In this document: positions 19,071 to 28,772 of the stretch, piece after piece
Layout: every line of letters starts with the position of its first letter
How positions within the stretch are numbered: the stretch's first letter is position 1
Assembly (NCBI GenBank): GCA_003385635.1
Contig: QQUY01000001.1
Span: forward strand, 62,001-126,000
DNA from: Acidobacteriota bacterium
GTDB taxonomy: Bacteria > Acidobacteriota > Blastocatellia > Pyrinomonadales > Pyrinomonadaceae
Direction: 5' to 3'
Length of the DNA stretch: 64,000 bases
The notes under the pieces: generated by a model
What the model saw: only the letters and a program-made list of their open reading frames with translations
Told to the model about the DNA's origin: nothing
Databases searched by the model: none
Position numbers and translations under genes: made by a program

Positions 19071-20378
19071 ATGAGTTTAAGCATTGAAAAGAAACGCCTT
19101 GCTGCTTCGGTGACTGTGATCGGCCTGTTTGCCGTGGTCGGTCTCATCGTCTGGAGTGTGGTCGAGGAACGCGCAAAGGCAGCAAAGATCGAAACGGAGA
19201 TCCTGAAGGGTCTGACCGAAGAGCAGTTGAACGAAGTCCTGAAGAGTGAGGCTACGGCAGACCGCCTGACCGTCAAAGAACTATCCAAGGACCAACAGAA
19301 GCGAAAGTCGTTTCTGGAGGGTCTGCGCGAGCACCTCGCACTGGCAGCACAGGCGCGGCGGGAAGGATTCGCAGAGCTGGAAGATTTCAGGCTCAATTTC
19401 GAGTACAAGACAGACCTCCTTCTCGCTGACCTATACAGGGTCAAGCTCAGTCAGGGTATGAACCGGCTCTACGTGGTCACGAAGGCTGAAATGGAAAAGG
19501 TCTGGGAAGATCCGGCAAACGAAGAGAGGTTCGGGAAGACGATGGATGCTCTTCACGGGATCCGGGAGAGAGCCAGCGATGCCAAGGGCAGTAGAAATCC
19601 CGCCAACTATCCCAGAGGGGAAGTCTTGAAGAAGGCGCGTGACAATTTCTCAAGGACGATGGTGCTGGCTTCGATGGCGAGGGCCGATGAGGAGTTTATG
19701 GGGCAACCTGTGATCCCGCTCAGGATCAAGATCCTTGAGGCCGGTCTTCTTTCGAATGACTATCTGATCGCGAACTACAAGGACTTTCTCCCGACACAAG
19801 CGGAGATCGAGGCATATCTCGCGTCGCATCCGGAGTTCGACCCGAAGAAGAAGCTCGAGCTTGCGAAAGGGGTCTTCGCGAAAGTGATGGCCGGAGAGAA
19901 CTTCGAGAAATTGGCTGAAGAGTACAGCGAGGATGCCAGAAGTTCCCACCGCGGCGGACTTTACGAGGGAGTCACAAGCGGAGTCCTTTGGCCCGAGATC
20001 GAAGAGAAAGCATTACAGATGAAACCCGGGGAAGTGCACGACGGGCTCATCGAGAGCGAGATCGGCTACCACATCCTCAAACTGATGAGCAACGAGACGA
20101 AGGAGGGCGGGGAGGTCAGGTACACGGTCCGGCACATAGTGATCCAGAAGAAGTTCGAGGAGCCGGGCGAGGAGCTTCCGGGGATACCCCGGCCGTTTAT
20201 GACGCCGATTGAGATCGCGAAGCAGCAGGTTGAGAAGCAAAAGAGAGAGGCCTTCATAGCACAGGTGATATCGGCCAGTCCGGTATCGCTCCCCGAAGAT
20301 TTCACTCTCAATTTCGAGATTCCGGAGAAGGGCGGAAATAAGAAAGAAGAAAGCAGCAGTCAGGACACTGAAGAGTGA
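19071..20378 (+). CDS. Membrane-anchored parvulin-type peptidyl-prolyl isomerase
   Basis: A 435-residue protein with one N-terminal membrane anchor (about residues 10-30, VIGLFAVVGLIVWSVV), a helical SurA-N-like region (about 35-250) and a parvulin core at about 265-345 (ENFEKLAEEYSEDARSSHRGGLYEG through EIGYHILKLM). The strand that normally opens a parvulin domain (RHIVIQK) appears after the core at about 360, so the domain looks permuted or followed by a truncated second copy. The tail is acidic and Ser-rich. The likely role is periplasmic folding of exported or outer-membrane proteins. The ATG at 19071 (GGAG 7 nt upstream) is preferred over an in-frame GTG at 19023. It follows the Oar-like receptor by 74 bp. 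Confidence 0.82.
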   Translation: MSLSIEKKRLAASVTVIGLFAVVGLIVWSVVEERAKAAKIETEILKGLTEEQLNEVLKSEATADRLTVKELSKDQQKRKSFLEGLREHLALAAQARREGFAELEDFRLNFEYKTDLLLADLYRVKLSQGMNRLYVVTKAEMEKVWEDPANEERFGKTMDALHGIRERASDAKGSRNPANYPRGEVLKKARDNFSRTMVLASMARADEEFMGQPVIPLRIKILEAGLLSNDYLIANYKDFLPTQAEIEAYLASHPEFDPKKKLELAKGVFAKVMAGENFEKLAEEYSEDARSSHRGGLYEGVTSGVLWPEIEEKALQMKPGEVHDGLIESEIGYHILKLMSNETKEGGEVRYTVRHIVIQKKFEEPGEELPGIPRPFMTPIEIAKQQVEKQKREAFIAQVISASPVSLPEDFTLNFEIPEKGGNKKEESSSQDTEE

Positions 20379-20518
20379 GTCCTGAATGACTTTATCGTGC
20401 CGCCGAGAGGCGGAGTCAGATGACTTGGAAATTTTGAATTTAACACTTTTATCGGGTGGTTCGCGGGGTCACTTGAGACAGAGATCAACAGCTTATGTTC
20501 CACTTAAAAGGAGGAAGA

Positions 20519-22201
20519 ATGAAGAGAGTTGTTAACTTTTTTGGTGCGGCCTTGATCGCCGTGGCCTTTGCGTTGAACGCAAACGCAGGTAGCGGGGTCC
20601 TCTTAAACGAGGTAGAGGTTGATCCTCCCGTTGAGGTCGGTGACCGTTGTCAGTATGTAGAGCTACTGGGTCAGCCGGGGGCGGCCATTCCGTCCGACTT
20701 CTATTTCATTTCGATCAACAGTGACTCGTCGAATTTCGGTTTCCTGAACGTAGCTATCGATCTCGGCGGACAGACGTTCGGGATTAACGGCATTCTAGTC
20801 CTTAACAACACCCTCGCGGGCACTTGCCCTAACCGAACCTACGATGCCGGTGCGAACGTGCTCAACTATGCGAGCCCAACGACGCTCGGCAAGGGTTCAG
20901 AGGGATTCTACATTGTAAGTTCTACTGACCAGCTCTTTTCAGGTCAGGACGTTGACGTTGATGATGACGGCATCATTGACTTCAACCAACCGCAGTTCAG
21001 GTCTAAGGCGTCAATCAGGGCGCCTGAGGGAAATCCGTTCAACTTTATTGACGGGTTCAACCTCGTATTTAACCCGGATGAGCAGTGGATCTACGGTCCC
21101 GGACCAAACCTCGTCGAGGCTTTCCTTGGCGACGTAGCCGACGCTGCGACCCGCTTCAACGGAAACACTTCCCAGAACGATTCGACAGCCTGGTACTCTG
21201 GAGAGTTGGCGAACAATCCTGAAGAAACGACGGACTACGGCTCGCCGGTAAGCTCGAACTTCCCCCAGGGCGGTGCGCTTACACCGGGTGCAGGTAACGT
21301 ACCCGGTGTCGCACCGAGCGAACCAGCGATCTTTGATTTCGACGGTGACGGTCTTACCGATGTTTCGGTATTCCGCGGAAATCCGAGCGGATTTGCTCCG
21401 AACCGTGGACCCGAAGGAAGTACCGCACAGTGGTGGATCCTGAACAGTGGAAACCTTGGAACATTTGCGGCGGCATTCGGCCAGACTGATGATATTCCGG
21501 TTCCGGCTGATTACACCGGTGACGGACGTACGGATATCGCATTCTTCAGGCCTTCCAGCAACGAGTGGTTCGTTTTAAGGAGCGAGGATCAGTCTTTCTT
21601 TTCATTCCCGTTTGGCGCCGCTGGCGACAGACCGGCACCGGGTGATTATGACGGGGATGGCATCGCCGATCCGGCGGTTTACAGGCCGAGCATCGGGACG
21701 TGGTTCATAGTTCGTTCCAGTGACCAACAGACCGCGACCGTGCCCTTCGGTGTTGCCGAGGACCTGCCGACCGTGGCCGACTTCGACGGAGACGGGCAGG
21801 ACGATATCGCTATCTACAGGCCTTCTGTCAATCAATGGTGGCAGATGCGCAGCACAGCCGGAATTATCGCTTACCAGTTCGGTCAGAGCGGTGACCAGAC
21901 GGCGGTCGCTGACTACACGGGCGACGGAGCCGCGGACGTAGCGTTCTTCAGGCCCGGCAGCGCTACCTGGTTCGTACTCAGGTCCGAAGACAGCTCGTTC
22001 TTCGCGTTCCCGTGGGGAGTCGGAACTGACGTGCCCGCACCGGGAGACTATGACGGCGACGGAATGGCAGATCCCGCAGTCTTCCGCGAGGCTGATCTGA
22101 CCTGGTACATCCTTGGATCGACTAACGGTTTCCAGGCGGTTCAGTTCGGTGCCACTGGAGACCAGCCCGTTCCGGCGATCTACTCGCGCTCGGACAACTA
22201 G
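20519..22201 (+). CDS. Secreted FG-GAP/VCBS-repeat protein
   Basis: A 560-residue exported protein. The signal peptide is about 1-24 (cleavage near NANA-GSG). An N-terminal domain of about 220 residues begins VLLNEVEVDPPVE, which resembles lamin-tail-like domains of secreted proteins. At least six C-terminal repeats follow, each with a calcium-type loop: FDFDGDGLTD, ADYTGDGRTD, GDYDGDGIAD, ADFDGDGQDD, ADYTGDGAAD and GDYDGDGMAD. Each loop is followed by a VFRP or YRP turn. They probably build a beta-propeller blade set with Ca-binding loops. The function is unknown; adhesion or surface structure is a guess. AGGAGG lies 6 nt before the ATG. A UUCG-type terminator closes the gene. Confidence 0.87.
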   Translation: MKRVVNFFGAALIAVAFALNANAGSGVLLNEVEVDPPVEVGDRCQYVELLGQPGAAIPSDFYFISINSDSSNFGFLNVAIDLGGQTFGINGILVLNNTLAGTCPNRTYDAGANVLNYASPTTLGKGSEGFYIVSSTDQLFSGQDVDVDDDGIIDFNQPQFRSKASIRAPEGNPFNFIDGFNLVFNPDEQWIYGPGPNLVEAFLGDVADAATRFNGNTSQNDSTAWYSGELANNPEETTDYGSPVSSNFPQGGALTPGAGNVPGVAPSEPAIFDFDGDGLTDVSVFRGNPSGFAPNRGPEGSTAQWWILNSGNLGTFAAAFGQTDDIPVPADYTGDGRTDIAFFRPSSNEWFVLRSEDQSFFSFPFGAAGDRPAPGDYDGDGIADPAVYRPSIGTWFIVRSSDQQTATVPFGVAEDLPTVADFDGDGQDDIAIYRPSVNQWWQMRSTAGIIAYQFGQSGDQTAVADYTGDGAADVAFFRPGSATWFVLRSEDSSFFAFPWGVGTDVPAPGDYDGDGMADPAVFREADLTWYILGSTNGFQAVQFGATGDQPVPAIYSRSDN

Positions 22202-22252
22202 GCAAGAGCCCTTCCAGGGAGCGGGAGTAGACTGATCCTCCTGCGCCTTGCC

Positions 22253-22285
22253 GGAGCGCACTTCGGTGCGCTCCTTTTTCTTTTT
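22253..22285 (+). terminator. Rho-independent terminator with UUCG tetraloop
   Basis: A perfect 9-bp stem GGAGCGCAC/GTGCGCTCC encloses TTCG and is followed by TTTTTCTTTTT. It lies 51 bp after the FG-GAP gene. Confidence 0.95.
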
Positions 22286-22357
22286 GTGAACAAGCAGATC
22301 GGATCCGGGCACCAACCGTTGTGATAGAATTCGGCTGCGTTCCCCGCCCTGTCTCAG

Positions 22358-23878
22358 ATGAAAAAGGTAATCATCGAAATCGATTCGCCGGAGGGTGTCG
22401 AGAGGATTGATCTTGACAACGAGGTGAGCATTGGTCGAACCGAACTGGCGGACGTCGTCATAGACGATCCCGGCCTTTCCCGGATCAACACTACCGTCTT
22501 CCGTGACAACGAGGATATTTTAGTTGTCGACGAGGGCTCATCGAACGGGACCTTCTTGAATGGAGACAGAATCGAGGGCGCACCCCGGCGGCTCTTTGAC
22601 GGCGATGAGTTAAAGATCGGACTCGATACGCGCGTAAGGATCGAGATTGACGATCCGTTCGCTTCCCGGACTCCCGAGCGTTCAAAAGAGGCCGAACAGC
22701 CTTCCGCTTCCGAGCCGCCCCCACCCAAGCCTAAGCCAAAGCCCAAAGCGCCCGCCACGACTGACGCTTTCAGATCTCCGGAAATGATGCTCTACATCGG
22801 TCTCGCCTCGATATTCGTAATAATCGTCGGGGCGGTCATCCTGTTGGCGCTTTTTTCGAACGGCGATGATTCGAGCACCGCTTCGGCGAAGACGTGCCTT
22901 GATGCCGATCCGCAGGCACTGATCCCCTGCCGGCTTCAGGACCCCTTTGGCGGGCAAAAGCAGGAAGACATAGGCGAACTTGTCCAGTACTTCGAGGTGC
23001 AGGACGAGATCGACGTAAAGGACCTCAACGATGTGTCGGGGTCCGATACGGGAACGTCGTTCGAAGAGAACTTCAATGTGACCGTCGAGTTCTTCAAGCG
23101 TATGCGCGCTAAAGCGCTCGAGAAGCGGGACGGGCCGACCGGGAACGACCCTCCGGGGCAAAAAGTGCCAAAGGAACTTCACGGTGACGGAGTAATAAAG
23201 CAGAAGGCAAAGCTTCGCGAAATGCTGCAGGGCGGATATGTTCAGCCTATGGATTACGCCGATCTTGCAAAGAAACGTATGAGCGGCGAGCTGGTCGAGC
23301 TTCCTATGGCGACCGAGTACTGGGTGCTCGAGGTCGGCAGCAGCGCAAACGAAGCCGAATTCACGTCCTTCGACTTTGGCGAGCACAACAGTTTCCCCAC
23401 CATCAATCCGGCGTGGCCGGATTACGGGACGCTTTCTCAGCTTGCCGCCAATTTCTCGGGCCAGCGCTACGAGCTTACGAGCGGGACAGACCGAAAACAG
23501 ATGAAACAGCGGTTGCTGAGAATGTTCCATCCGACAGCCAGGCCCATCCTCGTCGGCCTCGCAAAGGCATACCACGCGAAGTTCAACCGGCCCCTGAGAG
23601 TAACGTCGCTCTCACGGTCGATGGAATACCAGATCCTTCTTAACAGGACCAATGCCAATTCGTTCAAGGTGCGCGGGAAAGGAAGCCTTCCGCCTCACAC
23701 CTCAGGATGCGCCTTCGATCTTGCGCGCAAGCATATGACGGCCGAGGAACAGAATTTCGTAATGGCGGAGCTAGCGCGCCTGGAGAACGAAGGCAAACTG
23801 GACGCTCTCAGAGAAGGAAATGTAAACGCGTGTTTCCACGTTTTCATTTATCCAGACGGGATTCCTCCTAAGATGTAG
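22358..23878 (+). CDS. FHA-domain membrane protein with C-terminal DUF5715-like, M15-peptidase-like domain
   Basis: A 506-residue protein. The FHA domain (about 1-105) has VSIGRTELADVVI, a LSRIN stretch and the GSSNGTFLNG loop. The His that normally follows the SR pair is Asn here. A Pro/Lys linker (about 118-132) leads to one transmembrane helix (about 143-166). The rest should be periplasmic. Its last 130 residues carry VTSLSRSMEYQ, then H447-T-S-G-C-A-F-D454, which fits the HxxGxAxD zinc motif of M15 and related LAS peptidases, and a final His494 in NACFHVFIY. The likely role is a cell-wall peptidase whose cytoplasmic FHA domain senses a phosphoprotein; this is inference. The next gene, a VWA protein, starts 54 bp downstream. 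Confidence 0.75.
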   Translation: MKKVIIEIDSPEGVERIDLDNEVSIGRTELADVVIDDPGLSRINTTVFRDNEDILVVDEGSSNGTFLNGDRIEGAPRRLFDGDELKIGLDTRVRIEIDDPFASRTPERSKEAEQPSASEPPPPKPKPKPKAPATTDAFRSPEMMLYIGLASIFVIIVGAVILLALFSNGDDSSTASAKTCLDADPQALIPCRLQDPFGGQKQEDIGELVQYFEVQDEIDVKDLNDVSGSDTGTSFEENFNVTVEFFKRMRAKALEKRDGPTGNDPPGQKVPKELHGDGVIKQKAKLREMLQGGYVQPMDYADLAKKRMSGELVELPMATEYWVLEVGSSANEAEFTSFDFGEHNSFPTINPAWPDYGTLSQLAANFSGQRYELTSGTDRKQMKQRLLRMFHPTARPILVGLAKAYHAKFNRPLRVTSLSRSMEYQILLNRTNANSFKVRGKGSLPPHTSGCAFDLARKHMTAEEQNFVMAELARLENEGKLDALREGNVNACFHVFIYPDGIPPKM

Positions 23879-23932
23879 GGTTGCGAATCGTCTTGATTTC
23901 GCCATTCCTCCCGCATCCCTTAAAATTTGGAC

Positions 23933-26900
23933 ATGCCCGAAGAGAAGAAAGAGAACTCTTCGAAGCCCAGGAAATCGATCACCGGGCTTGCGAAGCGGCT
24001 CCACCGGCTTCCCTCCGACAAGCGGAAGGCAGCGATCGAGGCCAGCGCCTCGCTAGCGGCTGTGTCGCTGAAGGTAAGCCGCACATTTGTAGAGGCCGTT
24101 CCGAAAGCATCTGAAACCCTTTCGGCGGACGACCTCAGGAACTGGGCGGAACTCGGAAGACGGATCGCGATGGCCGATGCCGATGCCGGCGCTAGGTTTT
24201 TCGACGAAGGGGCGGATGCACTTTCACGGCTTGATCCTCGTGCACGGGAGCTGGCCATCAGGATCGCAACTCGTCAGCTGCTCCTTTCCAGTTCGATCGC
24301 ACTGTCGACGTTCGAAAAGATCCCCAGGCTTGCGGATCAGATAGATGACGGCGAGCTTCTTACGGAGATCCTCACGCTCGGCGCCGAAATTGCGGGCCGA
24401 TCTGCAAAGCACAGCGCGGACTTTCTGGATTCCACACCGGCGGTCGCTGAATCGCTCTCAAAATTTGGTAAGGGCCGGCGAGATGTCGCGGCATCCGTCC
24501 TTGATCTCGCCTCGGCGTTCGCGGGACGCACGGGCGGTCTGACTGCCGACCTCTGGGTATCGATGCCCGAAACGCTGCGCGGCCTTTCTTCCAGGGATGC
24601 GGTCAGGCTGATGAAAAGCGCGACCGAGTTCCTCGAGTACGGCGGCAGCGTCACTCTTCACTTCGTAAGCGCCGGAGCTTCGACACTCCGCAGGCACAGG
24701 GGAGTCTTCGATGAATGGTGTACGACCGCGAATATCTTCGGAGAACACGGAAACGCGGTCCTGATCGCCTTTCTGAGGCTCGCTCCCGGATTCTTCAGGA
24801 CTATCTCAAAGCTCAGTAACAAGGCGGACGCCGCGAGGATATCGCACCGCGTGCTCGAACTCGTTGGAAAGATCGCTGAGACGGATGCCGAAAGCGCTTT
24901 GGCGGCTTTTACATCGAGTACGAAAGCCCTGAAGAAGGTCTCGCTTGACCAGTTCGAAGAATGGGTCGAGACTGGGCTCGAGTCAAAGCAGGAGTCTTCC
25001 GCGAAGGCACGCAGATCGTTCTTTGCTTTGGAAACCCGGCATTCGAACGAGCTCCTAAACGAGGCTCAGGAAGGTCTTCCTCTCGATCATGTCCAAACAG
25101 TACTTCGGATCTATATCGAAGGACTGACGGGCAAAGAGGTCGAGATCGCGCCGCTCTCCGCAATGCCTCAGGAATCGAGGATCGGAGACGGCAAGACGAT
25201 CTACCTGCCGGCCAAGGTCGATGAGTTCAATGACGAAGACAGTGACTTTCGGCTCTACAAAGTACTTGCCGCTCACGGCGCGGGCCAGATCGAGTTTGGG
25301 ACCTTCGCCCGCGGCACAACGGAGTTAAAAGCTGCATATACTGAGCTTGCGGATTTCTTTGAGGCGACCGCCGAACAGCTCGATGCCTTTTCACTGGCCG
25401 GTTATATCGAAGATGTCCAAAAAGGCGAGACCGCGCTTTCAGAAGAGGAGTACCTGGAGGAAGCCCGCAAGAAGCGCAGGAAATTCCCGGGTAATGCAGG
25501 TTACAGGGAGGTCCTCAAGTCATTTCCCGAACCCTCACTCGCGGCAAAAATATTCGGCACGATGGAAAACGCCCGGATCGACCGCAGCCTCCGGCACACA
25601 TATCGAGGACTTGTGAAGGACCTTGATCTGATGCAGGGACTTCTTCGTGAAAAGCGGCCCTACATCTTTGATGTGCCGATGGAACAAGTGCCGGCGGAGC
25701 TCCTGTTCCAGATAACGATGTGCGGGGGCGCGACCGACGATGCGAGACAGTTCTACGGTCAGATCGTGTCCGAGATCGAATCAGTTATCGACCGGTACTT
25801 TACGGGCAGCGAATCTACAGTTGCCGATTCGGTAATGGCTACTAGCCGGGTCTATTCCCTGTTCCAGAACGTGTCGGCGGAAGACAAGCAGGCGGAAGAG
25901 CCTGAGGAAGATTCACAAGTTAGCGAGGAGGCGGAAGAACAGGAGCGCGGAGAGGCGGTGACCGAATCCGATGCGCCGCGGGAGGAGATGCCCGACGAGA
26001 CGCAGGACATTCGCGATCTGTTCAATGCCTGGAACACGCTCGAAGAAGAGGATGGCGACAACCGCGATCTTCAAAGTCAGGAGAACTGGTCGTTTAACGA
26101 GATGCCCGAACAGCCTCTGGAGCCGGGCGACGAGGCATTCGATTACGACGAGTGGGACCGAGAGCTGGCCGATTTCCGCACTGGCTGGTGCCGTGTGATC
26201 GAGAAGCGCGTCCGGAAAGGCGACCGGAACTTTGTCGAACTCGCGCGAAGCCGATACCGGGGGATCATCTCTTCGGTCAGGCATCAGTTCCAGTTGATGA
26301 AGCCGGAGAACCTTACGCGGATCAACCGTGAACTCGACGGAGAGGAATATGATCTGAACGCGGTCATCGACCACATAGTTGACAGAAAAGCGGACGGTCA
26401 GCAGTCGGAGAGGCTCTATACGAAGCGGCTGAGACGCGAACGCGATGTAGCTGTCTCACTCCTCCTTGATCAGTCGTCGTCGACGGCCCGTACGATCACG
26501 CGAAACCCGCTTCAGCCATACACGCATCCGGGCCGCCGGATCATCGAGATCGAAAAAGAGGGCCTCGTGCTGATGAGTGAAGCGCTCGAAGCAGTGGGCG
26601 ACATCTACTCTATCAATGGATTCACTTCCGAAGGGCGACGGAACGTTAAGTTCTATGTTGTCAAAGATTTCGATGAGAAATACTCTGACGATATCGAACG
26701 CCGGATCGGCGGGATCACCTTCCAGAACAATACGCGTTTGGGGGCCGCGATCCGCCACGCTTCCGCCAAACTACAGGGCCAGGAGTCGCGAACGAAGCTC
26801 CTCATCATCCTCACTGACGGCCGTCCGTATGACCACGATTACGGCGATGCGAAGTACGCGAAAGAAGACGTGCGCGAGGCGCTTACGGAAGCCAAGATCG

Positions 26901-27049
26901 GCGGGATCATTCCATTCTGTATCACGATCGATCGTGACTCCGAACAGGAGCTGAAGGACCTTTACGGCGAGGTCGGCTACACGATCATCGACGACGTACT
27001 CCTCTTGCCGGAAAAGCTCCCGGCGATCTATAGAAGACTTACCACGTGA
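23933..27049 (+). CDS. NorD/CbbO-like von Willebrand factor A protein
   Basis: A 1038-residue cytoplasmic protein. About 600 N-terminal residues form an alpha-helical repeat region (repeated [21 protein letters not shown] helices). An acidic, low-complexity linker (about 640-720) follows. The C-terminal VWA domain (about 830-1035) has a MIDAS site DQSSS at 846-850 and LTDGRP with Asp962. This architecture is that of NorD/CbbO, which act with a MoxR-type AAA ATPase (NorQ/CbbQ) to activate metalloenzymes. No such ATPase, nitric-oxide reductase or Rubisco gene is in the window, so the partner is elsewhere or different. The ATG at 23933 is chosen over a TTG six bases upstream. No Shine-Dalgarno is obvious. 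Confidence 0.83.
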   Translation: MPEEKKENSSKPRKSITGLAKRLHRLPSDKRKAAIEASASLAAVSLKVSRTFVEAVPKASETLSADDLRNWAELGRRIAMADADAGARFFDEGADALSRLDPRARELAIRIATRQLLLSSSIALSTFEKIPRLADQIDDGELLTEILTLGAEIAGRSAKHSADFLDSTPAVAESLSKFGKGRRDVAASVLDLASAFAGRTGGLTADLWVSMPETLRGLSSRDAVRLMKSATEFLEYGGSVTLHFVSAGASTLRRHRGVFDEWCTTANIFGEHGNAVLIAFLRLAPGFFRTISKLSNKADAARISHRVLELVGKIAETDAESALAAFTSSTKALKKVSLDQFEEWVETGLESKQESSAKARRSFFALETRHSNELLNEAQEGLPLDHVQTVLRIYIEGLTGKEVEIAPLSAMPQESRIGDGKTIYLPAKVDEFNDEDSDFRLYKVLAAHGAGQIEFGTFARGTTELKAAYTELADFFEATAEQLDAFSLAGYIEDVQKGETALSEEEYLEEARKKRRKFPGNAGYREVLKSFPEPSLAAKIFGTMENARIDRSLRHTYRGLVKDLDLMQGLLREKRPYIFDVPMEQVPAELLFQITMCGGATDDARQFYGQIVSEIESVIDRYFTGSESTVADSVMATSRVYSLFQNVSAEDKQAEEPEEDSQVSEEAEEQERGEAVTESDAPREEMPDETQDIRDLFNAWNTLEEEDGDNRDLQSQENWSFNEMPEQPLEPGDEAFDYDEWDRELADFRTGWCRVIEKRVRKGDRNFVELARSRYRGIISSVRHQFQLMKPENLTRINRELDGEEYDLNAVIDHIVDRKADGQQSERLYTKRLRRERDVAVSLLLDQSSSTARTITRNPLQPYTHPGRRIIEIEKEGLVLMSEALEAVGDIYSINGFTSEGRRNVKFYVVKDFDEKYSDDIERRIGGITFQNNTRLGAAIRHASAKLQGQESRTKLLIILTDGRPYDHDYGDAKYAKEDVREALTEAKIGGIIPFCITIDRDSEQELKDLYGEVGYTIIDDVLLLPEKLPAIYRRLTT

Positions 27050-27062
27050 TTCATGTAGCACT

Positions 27063-27240
27063 AATCATGGATCATGTATCAATGAAAGAGCATCCCCGAA
27101 GGCCGATTGACAAAAGCTCGATAGTACATAGATCAGAAGAGGTTAGAAATCCTTGCTAATCTATCTTTCAGTATTGGTAATTGATGGATGCCAGATGATC
27201 GATGGCGTTGACACATGATCCTTGATCATTGATACATGAT
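27063..27240. repeat. Element bounded by a 15-bp perfect inverted repeat
   Basis: ATCATGTATCAATGA (27071-27085) and its exact reverse complement (27226-27240) enclose 140 bp without an ORF. Each arm is preceded or followed by degenerate GATCATG-like units. It fills the gap between the VWA gene and nadK and looks like a gene-less relative of the heptad inverted arrays further along. Confidence 0.7.
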
Positions 27241-27296
27241 TTCTTGCACTTTCCCACGATTTCGCTGATTATTGTCCCGCATTACTTTAGTCCCAA

Positions 27297-28160
27297 ATGA
27301 CCGAACGACAGATTAGCAATGCCGGCATCGTTGTGAAGCCGAATCACAGGGAGGCTTGGGCATCCGCCTGTGAGCTTGCTGACTGGTTTGAGGAGAACGG
27401 CGTCCGGATGGTCGCGAAACCTCGCCAGGAGGCTGAGATCGCCGCTCCCGGCAGTGACGACACTGAAAAATTTCGCGAGGCCGACCTGATAGTGGTTCTC
27501 GGCGGCGACGGCACGATGATCTCTGCTGCGCGTCTGATCGGCGAGAATGAACCGCTGGTTCTTGGGGTGAATTACGGCGGTCTCGGTTATCTGACCGAGC
27601 AAAGGATCGAAGAGATGATCCCCGCTGTTGAGGCGGTCCTTGCGGGTGACTACAAGGTCGAACGCCGTGTGATGCTCGATGCCGAGCACATTCGCGACGG
27701 CGAAATGCTTGCTTCGGGGCGCGTGCTGAACGATGTCGTGATCAACAAGTCGGCGCTTGCGCGGATCATCGAGATCGAGGTCGAGCTGAACGACCTTCAC
27801 GTGAACTCCTTCCGTGCCGACGGGCTTATCGTTTCAACCCCGACCGGATCAACAGCCTATAACCTCTCGGCGGGCGGACCGATAGTGTATCCGACGATGA
27901 ACGCGGTGGTTATCACCCCTATATGTCCCTTCACACTGACAAACAGGCCGATCGTGATGCCGGACGATTCGGAGATCAACCTGAAGCTGAATGAGGGAAG
28001 CGAGGACGTCGTCCTGACGCTCGACGGCCAGATCGGATACGAGATGAAGGCACTCGACTCAGTCCGCATCCGAAAAAGCGAGATGACATTCAACATGGTC
28101 CAGTCGCCGAACCGAAACTACTTTGACGTTTTGAGGAATAAGTTGAAGTGGGGCCGCTAA
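27297..28160 (+). CDS. nadK: NAD kinase
   Basis: NadK phosphorylates NAD to NADP. The 287-residue protein has the ATP/phosphate motif LGGDGTMI at about 68-75, the NE/D-type block RVLNDVVINKS, and the NAD-binding stretch FRADGLIVSTPTGSTAYNLS with the conserved glycine-rich turn AGGPIV. Length and order are standard. The ATG at 27297 follows the inverted-repeat element by 56 bp; a clear Shine-Dalgarno is not visible. The stop overlaps a perfect hairpin (28155-28173) that borders the next repeat element. Confidence 0.96.
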   Translation: MTERQISNAGIVVKPNHREAWASACELADWFEENGVRMVAKPRQEAEIAAPGSDDTEKFREADLIVVLGGDGTMISAARLIGENEPLVLGVNYGGLGYLTEQRIEEMIPAVEAVLAGDYKVERRVMLDAEHIRDGEMLASGRVLNDVVINKSALARIIEIEVELNDLHVNSFRADGLIVSTPTGSTAYNLSAGGPIVYPTMNAVVITPICPFTLTNRPIVMPDDSEINLKLNEGSEDVVLTLDGQIGYEMKALDSVRIRKSEMTFNMVQSPNRNYFDVLRNKLKWGR

Positions 28161-28173
28161 ACGAAGTTTAGCG

Positions 28174-28222
28174 AGTACTGAGTAATGAGTACTGAGTACT
28201 GAGAGATGAGTACCGAGAGATG
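28174..28222 (+). repeat. 5' heptad arm of the four-helix-bundle element (7 units)
   Basis: Seven exact 7-nt units: AGTACTG, AGTAATG, AGTACTG, AGTACTG, AGAGATG, AGTACCG, AGAGATG. It begins right after a perfect hairpin CGCTAAAC-GAA-GTTTAGCG (28155-28173) that includes the nadK stop. The 9-mer GCTAAACGA occurs at 28156 and again at 28230, bracketing the arm. Confidence 0.9.
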
Positions 28223-28313
28223 ATTTATTGCTAAACGAGTGGGAGTCCGAGTTCGAAAAGGTCAGCTGAATTCAGAGTGCAAGCTCAAACAATTGACCGT
28301 CGGAGGTTCTCCC

Positions 28314-28697
28314 ATGAGAAAGAAAGTAGAAAAATTTGAAGATCTTGTAGCGTGGCAGCGGTCGCGCGATTTGACCAAGCGAGTTTATGAACTGTCGAGG
28401 AAAGGGGCATTCGGACAAGATTACGGCCTACGAAATCAGATCCAGCGGGCGGCTGTTTCAATAATGTCGAATCTCGCAGAAGGATTCGAGAGAGGCAAGA
28501 ATACGGAATTCCATCAATTCGTGTCGGTAGCAAAGGGTTCCTGCGCCGAAGTCAGATGTCAGCTATACATCGCTCTGGATGCGGGTTATTTATCTCATTT
28601 CGAGTTCCGACAACTGAAGTCTGACGCTGAAGAATTGGGGAGAATCTTAGGTGGACTGCGTCGAGCAATTCAGAAGAAACGCGATCAAGGACACTGA
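28314..28697 (+). CDS. Four-helix-bundle protein (TIGR02436 / S23-IVP family)
   Basis: A 127-residue protein of the family first seen inside 23S rRNA intervening sequences and sharing a fold with the bAvd accessory protein of diversity-generating retroelements. Family features are [18 protein letters not shown] at the start, the central [19 protein letters not shown], and [21 protein letters not shown]. Four helices are expected at about 8-28, 40-60, 68-95 and 98-122. The family is thought to form oligomeric, basic nucleic-acid-binding bundles; the actual function is unsettled. CGGAGG lies 7 nt before the ATG at 28314, so the upstream GTG at 28239 is rejected. The gene sits inside inverted heptad arrays. 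No reverse transcriptase or variable repeat is present. Confidence 0.9.
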   Translation: MRKKVEKFEDLVAWQRSRDLTKRVYELSRKGAFGQDYGLRNQIQRAAVSIMSNLAEGFERGKNTEFHQFVSVAKGSCAEVRCQLYIALDAGYLSHFEFRQLKSDAEELGRILGGLRRAIQKKRDQGH

Positions 28698-28738
28698 TGT
28701 TTCTAATAGCAATGGGTGATTGGAGCGCTACCTGCGCT

Positions 28739-28754
28739 GAGGTGTGAACACCTC
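28739..28754 (+). other. Perfect hairpin downstream of the four-helix-bundle gene
   Basis: GAGGTGT-GA-ACACCTC is self-complementary and is nested within GAGCG...CGCTC (28723 to about 28758). A 10-bp palindrome CTCTATAGAG follows (28756-28765). No T-run follows. The cluster could be a structured RNA or a DNA recognition site of the element. Confidence 0.55.
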
Positions 28755-28772
28755 GCTCTATAGAGTTCGCCT

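Noticed and set aside
22682..23575. Minus-strand frame of 297 codons
   Set aside because: It is antisense to the FHA/DUF5715 gene, which has recognisable motifs.
28314..28697. Diversity-generating retroelement
   Set aside because: The bundle protein resembles bAvd in fold, but there is no reverse transcriptase, template repeat or variable-repeat target in the window.
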